Program-made: the position numbers and the translations under genes
Shown: positions 1-8,150 of the stretch, piece after piece
Position numbering within the stretch: the first letter of the stretch is position 1
Layout of the letters: every line of letters begins with the position of its first letter
Assembly: GCF_036090055.1 (NCBI RefSeq)
Contig: NZ_CP107970.1
Location: 2,916,501-2,980,500 of the forward strand
Source: Nocardioides sp. NBC_00368
GTDB lineage: Bacteria; Actinomycetota; Actinomycetes; Propionibacteriales; Nocardioidaceae
DNA length: 64,000 nucleotides
Direction of reading: 5' to 3'
The notes under the pieces: model-generated
The model's input: the letters and a program-made list of their open reading frames with translations, nothing else
What the model was told of the DNA's origin: nothing
The model's database searches: none

Positions 1-2457
1 GATGCGGAACACCGCGCGCTCGAGCTCCGGCGTACGTTCCAGGTCGGTCACCCCGTAGTGCGCGAGCACCCGCTGCAGCTTGTCCCGGAAGTGGTCCGGG
101 AGCGCGCCCCGGTCGGGGTCCAGGCTGCGCAGATAGGTGTGGAAGAACTCCCGCGAGCTGTGCACACGCAGCTCGGTGGAGGGCTCGTCCCCGGCCGGGC
201 GATTGCGGCTGAGCTCGGCGAAGTCGGTGAACAGCGCCAGCAGGTCCATCTCGGCGCGGAGGGTGTCGGCGGGCTCACCGGCGGAGCGGGAGGCCAGGTG
301 GGCGGCGAGCAGCACCGGGCGCTGGTCCTCCTCGACGTCGTAGCCGAGCAGCAGGCTGCTCAGGTCGGCCAGCGCGCCGTTGGTGCGGCCGGGCTCGGTG
401 GTCGGCGCAGGCAGATCGAGGTCGGCCAGGCTGACACTGCTCGCCTGCTCTCCCTCGGCCCCGTCGGTCGGCTCGAGGCGCAGCAGCGGCGCCGCGGTCT
501 CGACCTGGCTCCCGACCCGGACCAGGAGCTCCTTGACCCGGCCGGTGAACGGCGCGGTCAGCGCGGTCTCCATCTTCATCGACTCGAGCACCAGCACCGG
601 ATGACCGGCTTCCACCTCGTCGCCGACGGCGAGCGGGGTGGAGACGACGAGCGCCGGCGCGGGCGAGCGCAACATGCCCCCCTCGTCGCGGCTGACCCGG
701 TGCATCACGTCGTCGACCTCGACCAGGTGGACCGGGCCGTGGGTGGCGGTCACCAGCCGGTAGCGGTGGCCGTCGACGGTGAGCCGGCCGTGGACCTCGT
801 CGATCCGCTCGAGGGTGGCGGTGAGGGTGCGCCGCTCTCCCCCGGCGGTGATGGTGACCTGGTAGCGGGCGGGTCCGGACTGCCGCACGGTCAGGGCGTA
901 CGTCGCCCCGCGCAGCTTGAGCTCGATGGTGCGGGCAGGGTCGTGCTGGATCTGCGGCCGGCCGCCCTGGGCGGTCTGGAGCATGCGGGCGATCTCGCTG
1001 CGCTCGGCCTCGTCGTAACCCTCGATCGCGGCGGCGACGAGTGCGACGCCGGCGTGCCGGGCGGCCTGCAGCCGCCCCTCCCCGCGCACCCGGTCGATCC
1101 ACCCGGTGTCGGCCCAGGTCGGGCTGCCGGTGGTGACCTCGGGCTGGTCGAGGAGGTCGAGGATGAAGCTCTTGTTGGTCGCACCGCCGTCGATGATGAC
1201 GGTGGTCTCCCCCATCGCCCGGCGCAGCCGCGCCAGGGCCTGCTCGCGGTCGGCACCCCAGGCGATCACCTTGGCGATCATCGAGTCGAAGTCGGCGGGG
1301 ATCGTGTCGCCCTCCGCCACCCCGGTGTCGACCCGGATGCCCGGTCCGGCAGGGAACTCGAGCCGGCTGATCCGGCCCGGGGCGGGTGCGAAGTCGCGGT
1401 CCGGGTCCTCGGCGTTGAGCCGGGCCTCGACCGCGTGGCCCCGCTCGGACGGCCGGTCGCCGGTGAGAGGTGCGCCGGAGGCCACCTGGATCTGCAGCGC
1501 GACCAGATCGGTGCCGGTCACGACCTCGGTGATCGGGTGCTCGACCTGGAGGCGGGTGTTGACCTCGAGGAACGCGAACGTCTTCTCACCCGGGTGGTAG
1601 AGGAACTCGACGGTGCCGGCGCCGGCGTAGCCGACGGCGTTGGCGAGTCGCTCGGCCGATGCCTTGAGGTCGGCCGCCTGGTCATCGGTCAGCAGCGGGG
1701 AGGACGACTCCTCGATGACCTTCTGGTTGCGCCGCTGCACCGAGCAGTCACGTACGCCGATCGCCCAGGCGGTGCCCTGGCCGTCGGCGATCACCTGGAC
1801 CTCGACGTGGCGGGCGTCGGTGACCAGCTTCTCGAGGAACACGACGCCGCTGCCGAACGCCCGCTCCGCCTCGTCCCTGGTGCGCTGGTAGGCGTCGGCG
1901 AGCTCGGCGCCGGAGGTGACCTTCCGGATGCCGCGACCGCCACCACCGGCGGTGGCCTTGAGCATGAGCGGGTAGCCGATCTCCTCGGCGCTGGCGAGCG
2001 CCTCCTCGAGCGTGTCGACACCGCCGCGGCTCCAGGGAGCCACCGGGACGCCGACCTCCTCGGCGATCAGCTTCGAGCCGATCTTGTCGCCCAGCTTGCG
2101 CATCGCCTCGGCGCTGGGACCGATGAAGGTGACGCCCAGCCGGTCGCAGAGCTCGGCGAAAGCGGGGTCCTCGGCGACGAAGCCCCAGCCGACCCAGGCG
2201 GCGTCCGCCCGGGAGGCGACCAGTGCCTGCTCGAGGACGGCGAGATCGAGGTACGGGCGGTCCGCCGCCGCGCCCAGCAGGTGGGTTTCGTCGGCCTCGC
2301 GTACGAACGCCGCTCCGGCGTCGACGTCTGTGTGCAGCGCGATGGTGCGGATCGTCCCTTCGGACGATCCCCGCGCGTTGAGGTCGCGGACGGCATGGAT
2401 CAGACGCATCGCGGCTTCACCGCGGTTGACGATGGCAATTCGAGAGACCTGTGGCAC
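1..2457 (-). CDS. Fused acyl-CoA carboxylase, N-terminal part (biotin carboxylase + BCCP), cut by left edge
   Basis: The first 819 codons of a very large fused acetyl/propionyl-CoA carboxylase are visible; the carboxyltransferase half lies outside the window. The chosen GTG has AAGG eight bases upstream, and the protein opens with RIAIVNRGEAAMR, the first strand of a biotin carboxylase. The ATP-grasp glycine loop (KATAGGGGRG, about residue 165) and EVNTRLQVEHP (about 296) are intact. The biotin-attachment motif ESMKM falls near residue 626, after which a linker of at least 190 residues continues. Fusion of carboxylase, carrier and transferase in one chain is known in some actinobacteria and resembles the eukaryotic enzyme. 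The role would be malonyl- or methylmalonyl-CoA supply; acyl specificity cannot be told from this half. Confidence 0.9.
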   Translation of the reverse strand, partial: MPQVSRIAIVNRGEAAMRLIHAVRDLNARGSSEGTIRTIALHTDVDAGAAFVREADETHLLGAAADRPYLDLAVLEQALVASRADAAWVGWGFVAEDPAFAELCDRLGVTFIGPSAEAMRKLGDKIGSKLIAEEVGVPVAPWSRGGVDTLEEALASAEEIGYPLMLKATAGGGGRGIRKVTSGAELADAYQRTRDEAERAFGSGVVFLEKLVTDARHVEVQVIADGQGTAWAIGVRDCSVQRRNQKVIEESSSPLLTDDQAADLKASAERLANAVGYAGAGTVEFLYHPGEKTFAFLEVNTRLQVEHPITEVVTGTDLVALQIQVASGAPLTGDRPSERGHAVEARLNAEDPDRDFAPAPGRISRLEFPAGPGIRVDTGVAEGDTIPADFDSMIAKVIAWGADREQALARLRRAMGETTVIIDGGATNKSFILDLLDQPEVTTGSPTWADTGWIDRVRGEGRLQAARHAGVALVAAAIEGYDEAERSEIARMLQTAQGGRPQIQHDPARTIELKLRGATYALTVRQSGPARYQVTITAGGERRTLTATLERIDEVHGRLTVDGHRYRLVTATHGPVHLVEVDDVMHRVSRDEGGMLRSPAPALVVSTPLAVGDEVEAGHPVLVLESMKMETALTAPFTGRVKELLVRVGSQVETAAPLLRLEPTDGAEGEQASSVSLADLDLPAPTTEPGRTNGALADLSSLLLGYDVEEDQRPVLLAAHLASRSAGEPADTLRAEMDLLALFTDFAELSRNRPAGDEPSTELRVHSSREFFHTYLRSLDPDRGALPDHFRDKLQRVLAHYGVTDLERTPELERAVFRI

Positions 2458-2616
2458 GGTGCAGACCTTGTCATCTGGCGCCGCTCCTGTGACCGCTCGA
2501 CTCCGACAGGCTTCGCCGGGATTCCTTGTGAACACCGGCCAGCGACACGGCCGAAACGGCGTCCTGCCGGGCATCGTTGCTGCCGCGATGTCATGGGTGC
2601 CGCGGTGTCGTCCTGG

Positions 2617-3237
2617 TCACACCACCTGCCTGACGTACGCGTCCCGGCAGGCCTGCGCACAGAAGCCGACGGTGACGCCGTGGTCCTCGACGGTGATCGC
2701 CCCCTTGCCGAGCTTGACCGTCATCCCACAGATCGGGTCGACGACCACTCCCTCCGGCAGGTCGGCCTCGCTGGCATCCGCCCGGGCTCGGAACTCGGCG
2801 GTCATCGTCGCCAGCACGTCGTCGGCCGTGGCCGGCCTGCCGTCGAGGCCGATGCTGCCGTCGGGGACACCGGCCACGTCGATCCACAGATCTCCGACCG
2901 ACCTCTCCCAGCCGTGCCGGGCGTCGAGGCGGCGTACGGCACGACGGAACCAGCCGATCGCGTGCCGTGCCGTCTCGTCCCGCCAGCGGTCGGGCACCGT
3001 CATGGTGATCCACAACGGAGGCGTCGCGCCCGGCTGCCAGGGGCCGTCACCGGTCGTCCAGCCGTTGAGCGCCAGGAATCCGACATGGGTCATCGCCCGC
3101 GCCCGCCTCATCGTCTCCTCGGGGACCTCCACAGGGAGCTCGTCGCCGACCAGTCCGGCGGTGATGTCACCGGCGAGCTGGGCGCGGTCCTCGCCGTCCA
3201 GCGCGCCGACAGGGCAACGGATCTCGATCAGGTTCAC
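2617..3237 (-). CDS. YHS-domain protein with tautomerase-like N-terminus
   Basis: This 206-residue protein ends in a YHS domain: DPICGMTV near residue 165, then FCAQAC, giving the cysteine pattern of a small metal-binding module. The first ~130 residues (NLIEIRCPVGAL..., LWITMTVPDRWRDE...) look like a tautomerase-fold region, but the catalytic Pro-1 of true tautomerases is missing. The GTG start shares GTGA with the stop of the upstream SnoaL-like gene, so the two are probably translationally coupled. Function is unknown. Metal binding is inferred from the YHS family, and the N-terminal assignment is tentative. Confidence 0.75.
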   Translation of the reverse strand: MNLIEIRCPVGALDGEDRAQLAGDITAGLVGDELPVEVPEETMRRARAMTHVGFLALNGWTTGDGPWQPGATPPLWITMTVPDRWRDETARHAIGWFRRAVRRLDARHGWERSVGDLWIDVAGVPDGSIGLDGRPATADDVLATMTAEFRARADASEADLPEGVVVDPICGMTVKLGKGAITVEDHGVTVGFCAQACRDAYVRQVV

Positions 3238-3614
3238 GCCGCACCACCGTGGTGCTCGGCCGCGACGACCGGCGCACGGTCGACGAAGGTCGTCACGCCG
3301 GTGATCCGTCCGTCCGCGTCGGTGACGAGCACGTCGGTGCCCTCGGCGAAAGAGGCCCCGCCGACGCGGATCTCCCACGCCAGACGGGCCCGGTCGTGGT
3401 GGGTCTCCGGCTCGGCGCGGGCGAGGAACTCGTAGGCGCCGACGTTCTCGACGAACGTCCGGGTGAACCCGACGAGCGCCTCGACGCCGACGAGGTCCGC
3501 GTTCGGGGCGACGTAGCTGACGTCCGGGGTGAACAGCTGGGCACCGACCCGGCGCTGCGGCTCGCCGGGCTCGGTGTTCCAGAACCTCACGTACGTCTCG
3601 ATGGTCTCGGTCAT
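3234..3614 (-). CDS. SnoaL/NTF2-like nuclear transport factor 2 family protein
   Basis: A 126-residue alpha+beta cone-fold protein begins MTETIETYVRFWN and carries the SnoaL-like pattern: N-terminal helices, then GVEALVGFTRTFVENVG and a C-terminal sheet ending in DADGRITGVTTF. The ATG has GAGGAG at good spacing. A longer reading frame extends upstream but would run through the divergent promoter, so it is rejected. The gene is coupled to the YHS gene and divergent from an MmyB-type regulator whose operator candidate lies between them. Members include isomerases, hydrolases and non-enzymatic ligand binders, so no reaction is assigned. Confidence 0.8.
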   Translation of the reverse strand: MTETIETYVRFWNTEPGEPQRRVGAQLFTPDVSYVAPNADLVGVEALVGFTRTFVENVGAYEFLARAEPETHHDRARLAWEIRVGGASFAEGTDVLVTDADGRITGVTTFVDRAPVVAAEHHGGAA

Positions 3615-3679
3615 GGTGCTCTCCTCGGTCTCGGGAACTGACCGCACCACGGTGGCTCCGGCGCGGGCGGCCTGTCGAT

Positions 3680-3692
3680 TACCTGCCAGGTA
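3680..3692. promoter_or_regulatory. Palindrome in divergent promoter, candidate operator of the adjacent MmyB-type regulator
   Basis: The arms TACCTG and CAGGTA are separated by one base. The site lies 65 bases upstream of the SnoaL-like start and 37 bases upstream of the regulator start, so one bound repressor could cover both promoters. Regulators of this family usually control a divergent neighbour and themselves. Confidence 0.55.
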
Positions 3693-3729
3693 GTTGTGAT
3701 CCGCACCTGCCGACGGCAACCTGAGCGAC

Positions 3730-4536
3730 ATGACGGTGGCTGCGGAGGTGCCTGTGGGTGAGCTGGTACGACGCTGGCGCGAGCGGCGGCGCCGCTCCCA
3801 GCTGGACGTGTCGATCGCCGCCGAGCTGTCGGCGCGGCACCTCAGCTTCATCGAGACCGGACGGGCCAGACCGAGCCGCGACATGATCGAGCGGCTCTGC
3901 GTCGAGCTCGACATCCCCTTGCGGGACCGCAACGCCCTGCACCTGGCGGCGGGATTCGCCCCGGCGTACCGGGAACGGCCGCTGCCCGACCTGGGTGTCG
4001 CGAGGACCGCGGTGGAGACGGTGCTGTCCGGTCACGAGCCCAATCCCGCGCTGGCCGTCAACGTCCGCTGGGAGCTGCTGGCGGCCAACCGGTCCATGCA
4101 GCGCTTCCTCGGCGACGTCGACGAGTCGCTGCTCGAGCCGCCGGTGAACGTGCTGCGCGCGACGCTGCATCCCGACGGTCTGGCACCGAGGATCCGCAAC
4201 TTCGTCCAGTGGCGGGCGCACGCCGTCCGTCGGGTCCGGCGTCAGCTGGAGCGCACCGCCGCCGAGGGCCTGGCCGACCTGCTGGCCGAGATCGAGTCCT
4301 ACCCGGTGCCCTCCGGTGCCGACCTCACTGCCTCGGCGGACGACAACGACCTGGTGGTGCCCATGCGCCTCGCCTCCGACGGCGGCGACCTGGCGTTCCA
4401 CTATGCACTGACCGTCTTCGGCGCCGCGCGCGACGTGACCCTGGACGAGATCGCGATCGAGACCTTCTTCCCCGCCGACCGGGCGACCGCCGATTTCGTC
4501 CGATCTCAAACTGAGACGCTCCGGCCTCGCGGGTGA
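3730..4536 (+). CDS. XRE-family regulator with MmyB-like ligand-binding domain
   Basis: This 268-residue protein has an N-terminal helix-turn-helix (LVRRWRERRRRSQLDVSIAAELSARHLSFIETGRARPS, residues ~10-50). A C-terminal MmyB-like domain follows from about residue 100, recognisable by NPALAVNVRWELLAANRSM and by the C-terminal stretch LTVFGAARDVTLDEIAIETFFPAD. Members are common in Streptomyces and relatives, where they usually act as local repressors; the MmyB domain is thought to bind a fatty-acid-like ligand. The divergent SnoaL/YHS pair is the likely target, through the palindrome between the genes. A small zinc-ribbon gene follows on the same strand 48 bases downstream. Confidence 0.9.
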   Translation: MTVAAEVPVGELVRRWRERRRRSQLDVSIAAELSARHLSFIETGRARPSRDMIERLCVELDIPLRDRNALHLAAGFAPAYRERPLPDLGVARTAVETVLSGHEPNPALAVNVRWELLAANRSMQRFLGDVDESLLEPPVNVLRATLHPDGLAPRIRNFVQWRAHAVRRVRRQLERTAAEGLADLLAEIESYPVPSGADLTASADDNDLVVPMRLASDGGDLAFHYALTVFGAARDVTLDEIAIETFFPADRATADFVRSQTETLRPRG

Positions 4537-4584
4537 GCTGTGATGGGTTGGGGTACCCGAGAGACCAGGAGAGGAGGCACGGCC

Positions 4585-4764
4585 ATGTGGGACGTCGTCC
4601 GGATCAACTCGCTCCATCTGTCACACGACCTGCCGTGCCCGCGATGCGGCCACCCGGCACACATCTACCTGGCGTGCGGTGAGGAATGCGACTGCGAGCC
4701 GACCCTGATGCCCGGCTCCACGCTGCCCGCCGATCACGTCACACCACGAGAAGAGGCCGCCTGA
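4585..4764 (+). CDS. Small cysteine-rich (zinc-ribbon-like) protein
   Basis: The 59-residue reading frame starting MWDVVRINSLHL has a strong GAGAGGAGG ribosome site, which decides this start over an ATG 45 bases further upstream. CPRCG, CGEECDC and two histidines form a plausible zinc-binding knuckle. It follows the MmyB-type regulator closely and probably shares its transcript. No family is recognised and no function is assigned. Confidence 0.6.
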   Translation: MWDVVRINSLHLSHDLPCPRCGHPAHIYLACGEECDCEPTLMPGSTLPADHVTPREEAA

Positions 4765-4803
4765 TGAGGCCCGCTCTCCGGGCGTGGATGGCCGTGGATC
4801 GGT

Positions 4804-5493
4804 TCACCCGGTAGTCACCACCGCCCGCGCGAAGCGGGTGGTGCCCGCGACCACTGCACCCGCCAACCAGTCGAAGACGACGTAGCCCGAGGCGACGCCG
4901 CTGGGCGGGTTCCCCGCCGGCAGACCCAGCCCGGGTACGACCGGCGACCACGTCCAGGTTCCGATGGCGGTGCCGTAGAGCTCGAGGTAGGCGACGAACC
5001 ACCAGACGCCGGCGAACAGACCGGCCTGACGGCCTCGGGCGAGCATGACCACGACGAGCGCAGAGCCCACCACGCCGGAGAGGTCGCGTGTCCCGAGCAG
5101 CCCGGTGGCCCCGAGCGCGGCCCAGGCCGATGCCGCCACCGCCGTCGCCCGGATGAACGCACCTCGGTGCCGGAGCAGGAACGGCACCTGACTGAGGCGC
5201 AGCCCGGTCAGGAACACCAGCCCGTGCCCGGCGGGCACGAAGAGCGGCAGGTTGCCGAGCCGGTAGTCGTAGAGTCCCCAGAGCTGGGCACCGACCACTT
5301 CGAAGAACGTCGCGACCGCCACCACGCCGAGCGCCTGACGCCGTTCGTGGACCTCGGCCCGGTAGGCCACCACGACGAACAGCGCCGTGCATCCCAGCCC
5401 GAGCCATGCCTGGCTGCGGACGTCGACGACCCGGTCTGCGGCCAGGCCGACCGTGGTGACGGCCGCGATCGCCACCACGAAGAGCAGCCTCAC
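4804..5493 (-). CDS. Polytopic membrane protein, unknown function
   Basis: A 229-residue hydrophobic protein with about seven predicted helices and short loops. The stretch LWGLYDYRLGNLPLFVPAGHGLVFLTGLRL looks like its most conserved part, but I cannot name the family. Its GTG overlaps the stop of the ABM-domain gene (GTGA), so the two are cotranscribed and coupled. No transporter or enzyme motif is visible. Confidence 0.75.
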   Translation of the reverse strand: MRLLFVVAIAAVTTVGLAADRVVDVRSQAWLGLGCTALFVVVAYRAEVHERRQALGVVAVATFFEVVGAQLWGLYDYRLGNLPLFVPAGHGLVFLTGLRLSQVPFLLRHRGAFIRATAVAASAWAALGATGLLGTRDLSGVVGSALVVVMLARGRQAGLFAGVWWFVAYLELYGTAIGTWTWSPVVPGLGLPAGNPPSGVASGYVVFDWLAGAVVAGTTRFARAVVTTG

Positions 5494-5816
5494 GCCGTGA
5501 CGGCGAGCTCACCCAGCTCCGACCAGTCCGACTGGGGGATCTGGAAGTGGACGATGTCGGGGGTCCGCGAGAGGTATCGCGGCAGCGACCGCTGGGCCTC
5601 GCGGAAGTGCTCCGAACCGACGTGTACGCCACCGGCGGCCTCATCGACGAACGCCTCGACCAGGACGTAGAGGTTCGGATCGTCGACGGAGCGGCTCCAG
5701 TCGTACCAGAGGCAGCCCTCCTCGGCGCGGGTAGCCTCGGAGAACGCGCGCGAGATCTCGATCCAGTCGTCGGCGTGCTCGGGCTTCACGGCGAACCGTG
5801 CGGTGATGAAGATCAT
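5490..5816 (-). CDS. Antibiotic biosynthesis monooxygenase (ABM) domain protein, putative quinol monooxygenase
   Basis: A 108-residue single ABM domain: MIFITARFAVKPEHADDWIEIS, then EEGCLWYDWSRSVDDPNLYVLVEAF and HVGSEHFREAQRSL. This is the YgiN/ABM layout of a small ferredoxin-like dimer that can oxidise aromatic substrates without a cofactor. The ATG is supported by GAGGAAG; an upstream extension to 5924 has no ribosome site. It is the first gene of a two-gene unit with the membrane protein, and the flavin oxidase diverges from it. The substrate is unknown. Confidence 0.8.
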   Translation of the reverse strand: MIFITARFAVKPEHADDWIEISRAFSEATRAEEGCLWYDWSRSVDDPNLYVLVEAFVDEAAGGVHVGSEHFREAQRSLPRYLSRTPDIVHFQIPQSDWSELGELAVTA

Positions 5817-5954
5817 CGCTCTTCCTCTCGGGTGTCGTCGCCGGTGTCCCGGCCTGGTCGCAACGTAGGAGGCTTCGCGCCGTGCTCGACAGGTGTGACC
5901 CTTCGAACCGGCCCGAACTTCCACGCCATGCGGGAAACCGAGATCACGACGCCT

Positions 5955-5978
5955 ACGGGCGGCCCAGCGGCCGCCCGT
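5955..5978. promoter_or_regulatory. GC-rich hairpin just upstream of the flavin oxidase gene
   Basis: Perfect 10-base arms (ACGGGCGGCC / GGCCGCCCGT) flank a four-base loop and end 19 bases before the start at 5998. It could sequester the leader of that mRNA or act as an operator. There is no T-tract, so a terminator is unlikely. Confidence 0.4.
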
Positions 5979-5997
5979 GTGGTCCTACCGTCGGCGC

Positions 5998-7380
5998 ATG
6001 CGACCTGACGGCGATGACACGACGACCATCGACACCCTGCGCAGGCTGCTCCCGGCGGACATCCTGGTGACGGATCCGAACATCATGGCCGGCTACCGCA
6101 CCGATCGGGCTCCGTGGGCCGCCGCCGGCCGTCCCGCAGCGGTGGTGCGACCGCGCCACACCAGCCAGGTCCAGGCGACGGTACGGGCCTGTCATGACCT
6201 GTTGGTGCCCGTGGTGACCCGGGGCGCCGGCACCGGGCTCACCGGTGCCGCGAACGCTGTCGACGGGGGCATCGTCCTGAGCACCGAGCACCTGGACGGC
6301 ATCGTCGAGATCAACGCCACCGAGCGCTACGCCGTGGTCGGCCCCGGGCTCACCAGCGATGCCCTCCGTGACGAGGCGGCCCGGCACCGGCTCTGGTACC
6401 CGCCGGACCCGGCGAGCGCCGAGTGGTCGACGATCGGCGGCAACGTCGCCACCAACGCCGGTGGGCTCTGTTGCGCGAAGTACGGCGTCACTCGTGACTA
6501 CGTCATGGCCCTCGAGTTCGTCGACGGGCGGGGCCGTCTCCACCGGGCCGGACGCCGCACGGCGAAGGGGGTCGTCGGGCTCGACATCGCCGGGCTCCTG
6601 GTCGGCTCCGAAGGCGCGCTCGGTGTCATCACGGAGGCCACGTTGCGGTTGCGTCCGCTCTCGACGCAGGCCCGCACCGTGGTCGCCGGCTTTCCCTCCC
6701 TGCGTTCCGCCGGATGCGCCGTCGCAGCGGTACGAGCCGCCGGGCTGACCCCGGCCGCGCTGGAGCTCCTGGACCATGCCACCCTGCGCGCGATCGACAC
6801 CTGGCACAGGACGGGCGACCTGGATGCCGCCGTACTGATCGCCAGGATCGATACGTCAGCCGCAGCCGGCGAGGCCGAGGCCGCGGCGGTCCTCGCCCGG
6901 TTCGACGCCGCAGGCGCGACCTGGTCGACCCGGTCGAGCGATCCGCGCGAGGCCGAGGAGCTGTTCGGGATCCGTCGTCTCGCCTATCCCTCCGTCGAAC
7001 GGCTGGGCGACGTGCTGACGGAGGACATCTGCGTCCCTGTCTCCACGCTCGCCGACGTCCTGGAGGCCGTTCGCCTCGTCGCCGAACGACGCGAGGTGAC
7101 GATCGCGACGATCGCTCACGCGGGCGACGGCAACCTGCACCCGCTGATCGTGACGGAGCGCGGCGATCACGCGGCCGCGGACCGGGCTCGGGCCGCCTTC
7201 GACGAGTTGATCGACCTCGCGCTCGCACACGGCGGGACGATCTCCGGCGAGCACGGCGTGGGGCGGCTCAAGCGTGGGGGCATGCGCCGTGAGCTCACTC
7301 CCGAGGTGGTTGCGCTCCAGGAGCAGATCAAGTCCGTGTTCGACCCACGCGGCATCCTGAATCCGGGCGCGATGCTCTGA
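5998..7380 (+). CDS. FAD-linked oxidase, GlcD/D-lactate dehydrogenase type
   Basis: A 460-residue flavoprotein with an N-terminal PCMH/VAO-type FAD domain: VVTRGAGTGLTGAAN, GGNVATNAGGLCCAKYG and LVGSEGALGVITEATLRLRP (residues ~70-215). The C-terminal FAD-oxidase domain carries HAGDGNLHP and GTISGEHGVGRLKRGG. The layout matches the glycolate oxidase subunit GlcD and D-2-hydroxyacid dehydrogenases, which oxidise 2-hydroxyacids and pass electrons to quinone or another acceptor. No GlcE or iron-sulfur GlcF gene is adjacent, so it is more likely a stand-alone D-lactate/2-hydroxyacid dehydrogenase. It converges on the lipoprotein gene with an 11-base gap. Confidence 0.88.
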   Translation: MRPDGDDTTTIDTLRRLLPADILVTDPNIMAGYRTDRAPWAAAGRPAAVVRPRHTSQVQATVRACHDLLVPVVTRGAGTGLTGAANAVDGGIVLSTEHLDGIVEINATERYAVVGPGLTSDALRDEAARHRLWYPPDPASAEWSTIGGNVATNAGGLCCAKYGVTRDYVMALEFVDGRGRLHRAGRRTAKGVVGLDIAGLLVGSEGALGVITEATLRLRPLSTQARTVVAGFPSLRSAGCAVAAVRAAGLTPAALELLDHATLRAIDTWHRTGDLDAAVLIARIDTSAAAGEAEAAAVLARFDAAGATWSTRSSDPREAEELFGIRRLAYPSVERLGDVLTEDICVPVSTLADVLEAVRLVAERREVTIATIAHAGDGNLHPLIVTERGDHAAADRARAAFDELIDLALAHGGTISGEHGVGRLKRGGMRRELTPEVVALQEQIKSVFDPRGILNPGAML

Positions 7381-7391
7381 GCCACCGGTGA

Positions 7392-8150
7392 TCAGCCGAA
7401 GGCGGTCCGCTCGAACAGCGCGTGCACCGGCTGGCCCGCGACCGTGAGGTCCACCTTGAGACGGAACCGTCCTGGCGAGGACGGCGTGCCGCTGAACGTC
7501 CCGTCCGGCCCCGTCTCGAACCGAACGAAGGCGCCGCTGGCGATGCTGACGGCGGCGACCTCCGCCTCGTCGTACTCGACCTGCGTTCCGGCCGAGGTCA
7601 CCGACAGCATGAGCGTCGAGGGCTGGGCGAGCAGCAGATCACCCGACAGCGCCACGTCGTACGTGCCGACCTTCTGCACGTCCCCGTCGGCGACAGGAAC
7701 CTCCGTCGGCCGGCGTTGCGCGGCTGGTGCGACCAGGTCGGTGCCGAGGACGAGGTCACCGACCTCGTCCTCACCGGTGTCGAAGGCCACCACGAGATGG
7801 CCCGGGCCGCCAAGGCCCTCCGGGAACACCGCCTCCCAGCCACCGTCCCGGGTCGGCCGTGCGGCGGCCCGCTCGAAGTAGCGCAGGTCGGCCGACCAGT
7901 ACCACGAGGTGAGCTCGCCGACCTGTGCCTGCCCGCTCTCGAGCTCGAACCGGATCCGGTCGGCCCGTGCGCCCTCGGCCCGGACCTCGGAGAGCCGGTA
8001 ACCCGCCTGATGGTCGACGAGACCATCACCCCATCCGGCGACCCCGACCTCTGTCTCGCCGGTGTCGGGCGCGGTGTCTGAGGCACCACACGAGGTCGCT
8101 GCCCACAGTGACAGGGCCGCCAGCGCGGCAACCGGCAGCCGGTACGTCAT
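7392..8150 (-). CDS. Secreted lipoprotein, unknown function
   Basis: This 252-residue protein starts with a signal peptide ending in a lipobox-like AATSC, so it should be lipid-anchored outside the membrane. The mature part is beta-rich, with repeated immunoglobulin-like strands (YDVALSGDLLLAQPSTLMLSVTSAG, GRFRLKVDLTVAGQPVHALFERTAFG), but no family is recognised. The ATG overlaps the stop of the IclR-type regulator (ATGA), so it is translated from the regulator's transcript. That places it next to the monooxygenase locus, and an extracytoplasmic role linked to it is possible but unproven. Confidence 0.7.
   Translation of the reverse strand: MTYRLPVAALAALSLWAATSCGASDTAPDTGETEVGVAGWGDGLVDHQAGYRLSEVRAEGARADRIRFELESGQAQVGELTSWYWSADLRYFERAAARPTRDGGWEAVFPEGLGGPGHLVVAFDTGEDEVGDLVLGTDLVAPAAQRRPTEVPVADGDVQKVGTYDVALSGDLLLAQPSTLMLSVTSAGTQVEYDEAEVAAVSIASGAFVRFETGPDGTFSGTPSSPGRFRLKVDLTVAGQPVHALFERTAFG

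Noticed and set aside
58..3435. A 1125-codon open frame on the plus strand
   Set aside because: It runs antisense to the carboxylase, YHS and SnoaL genes, shows no domain, and has the Arg/Gly/Asp/Val-rich composition of a high-GC shadow frame.
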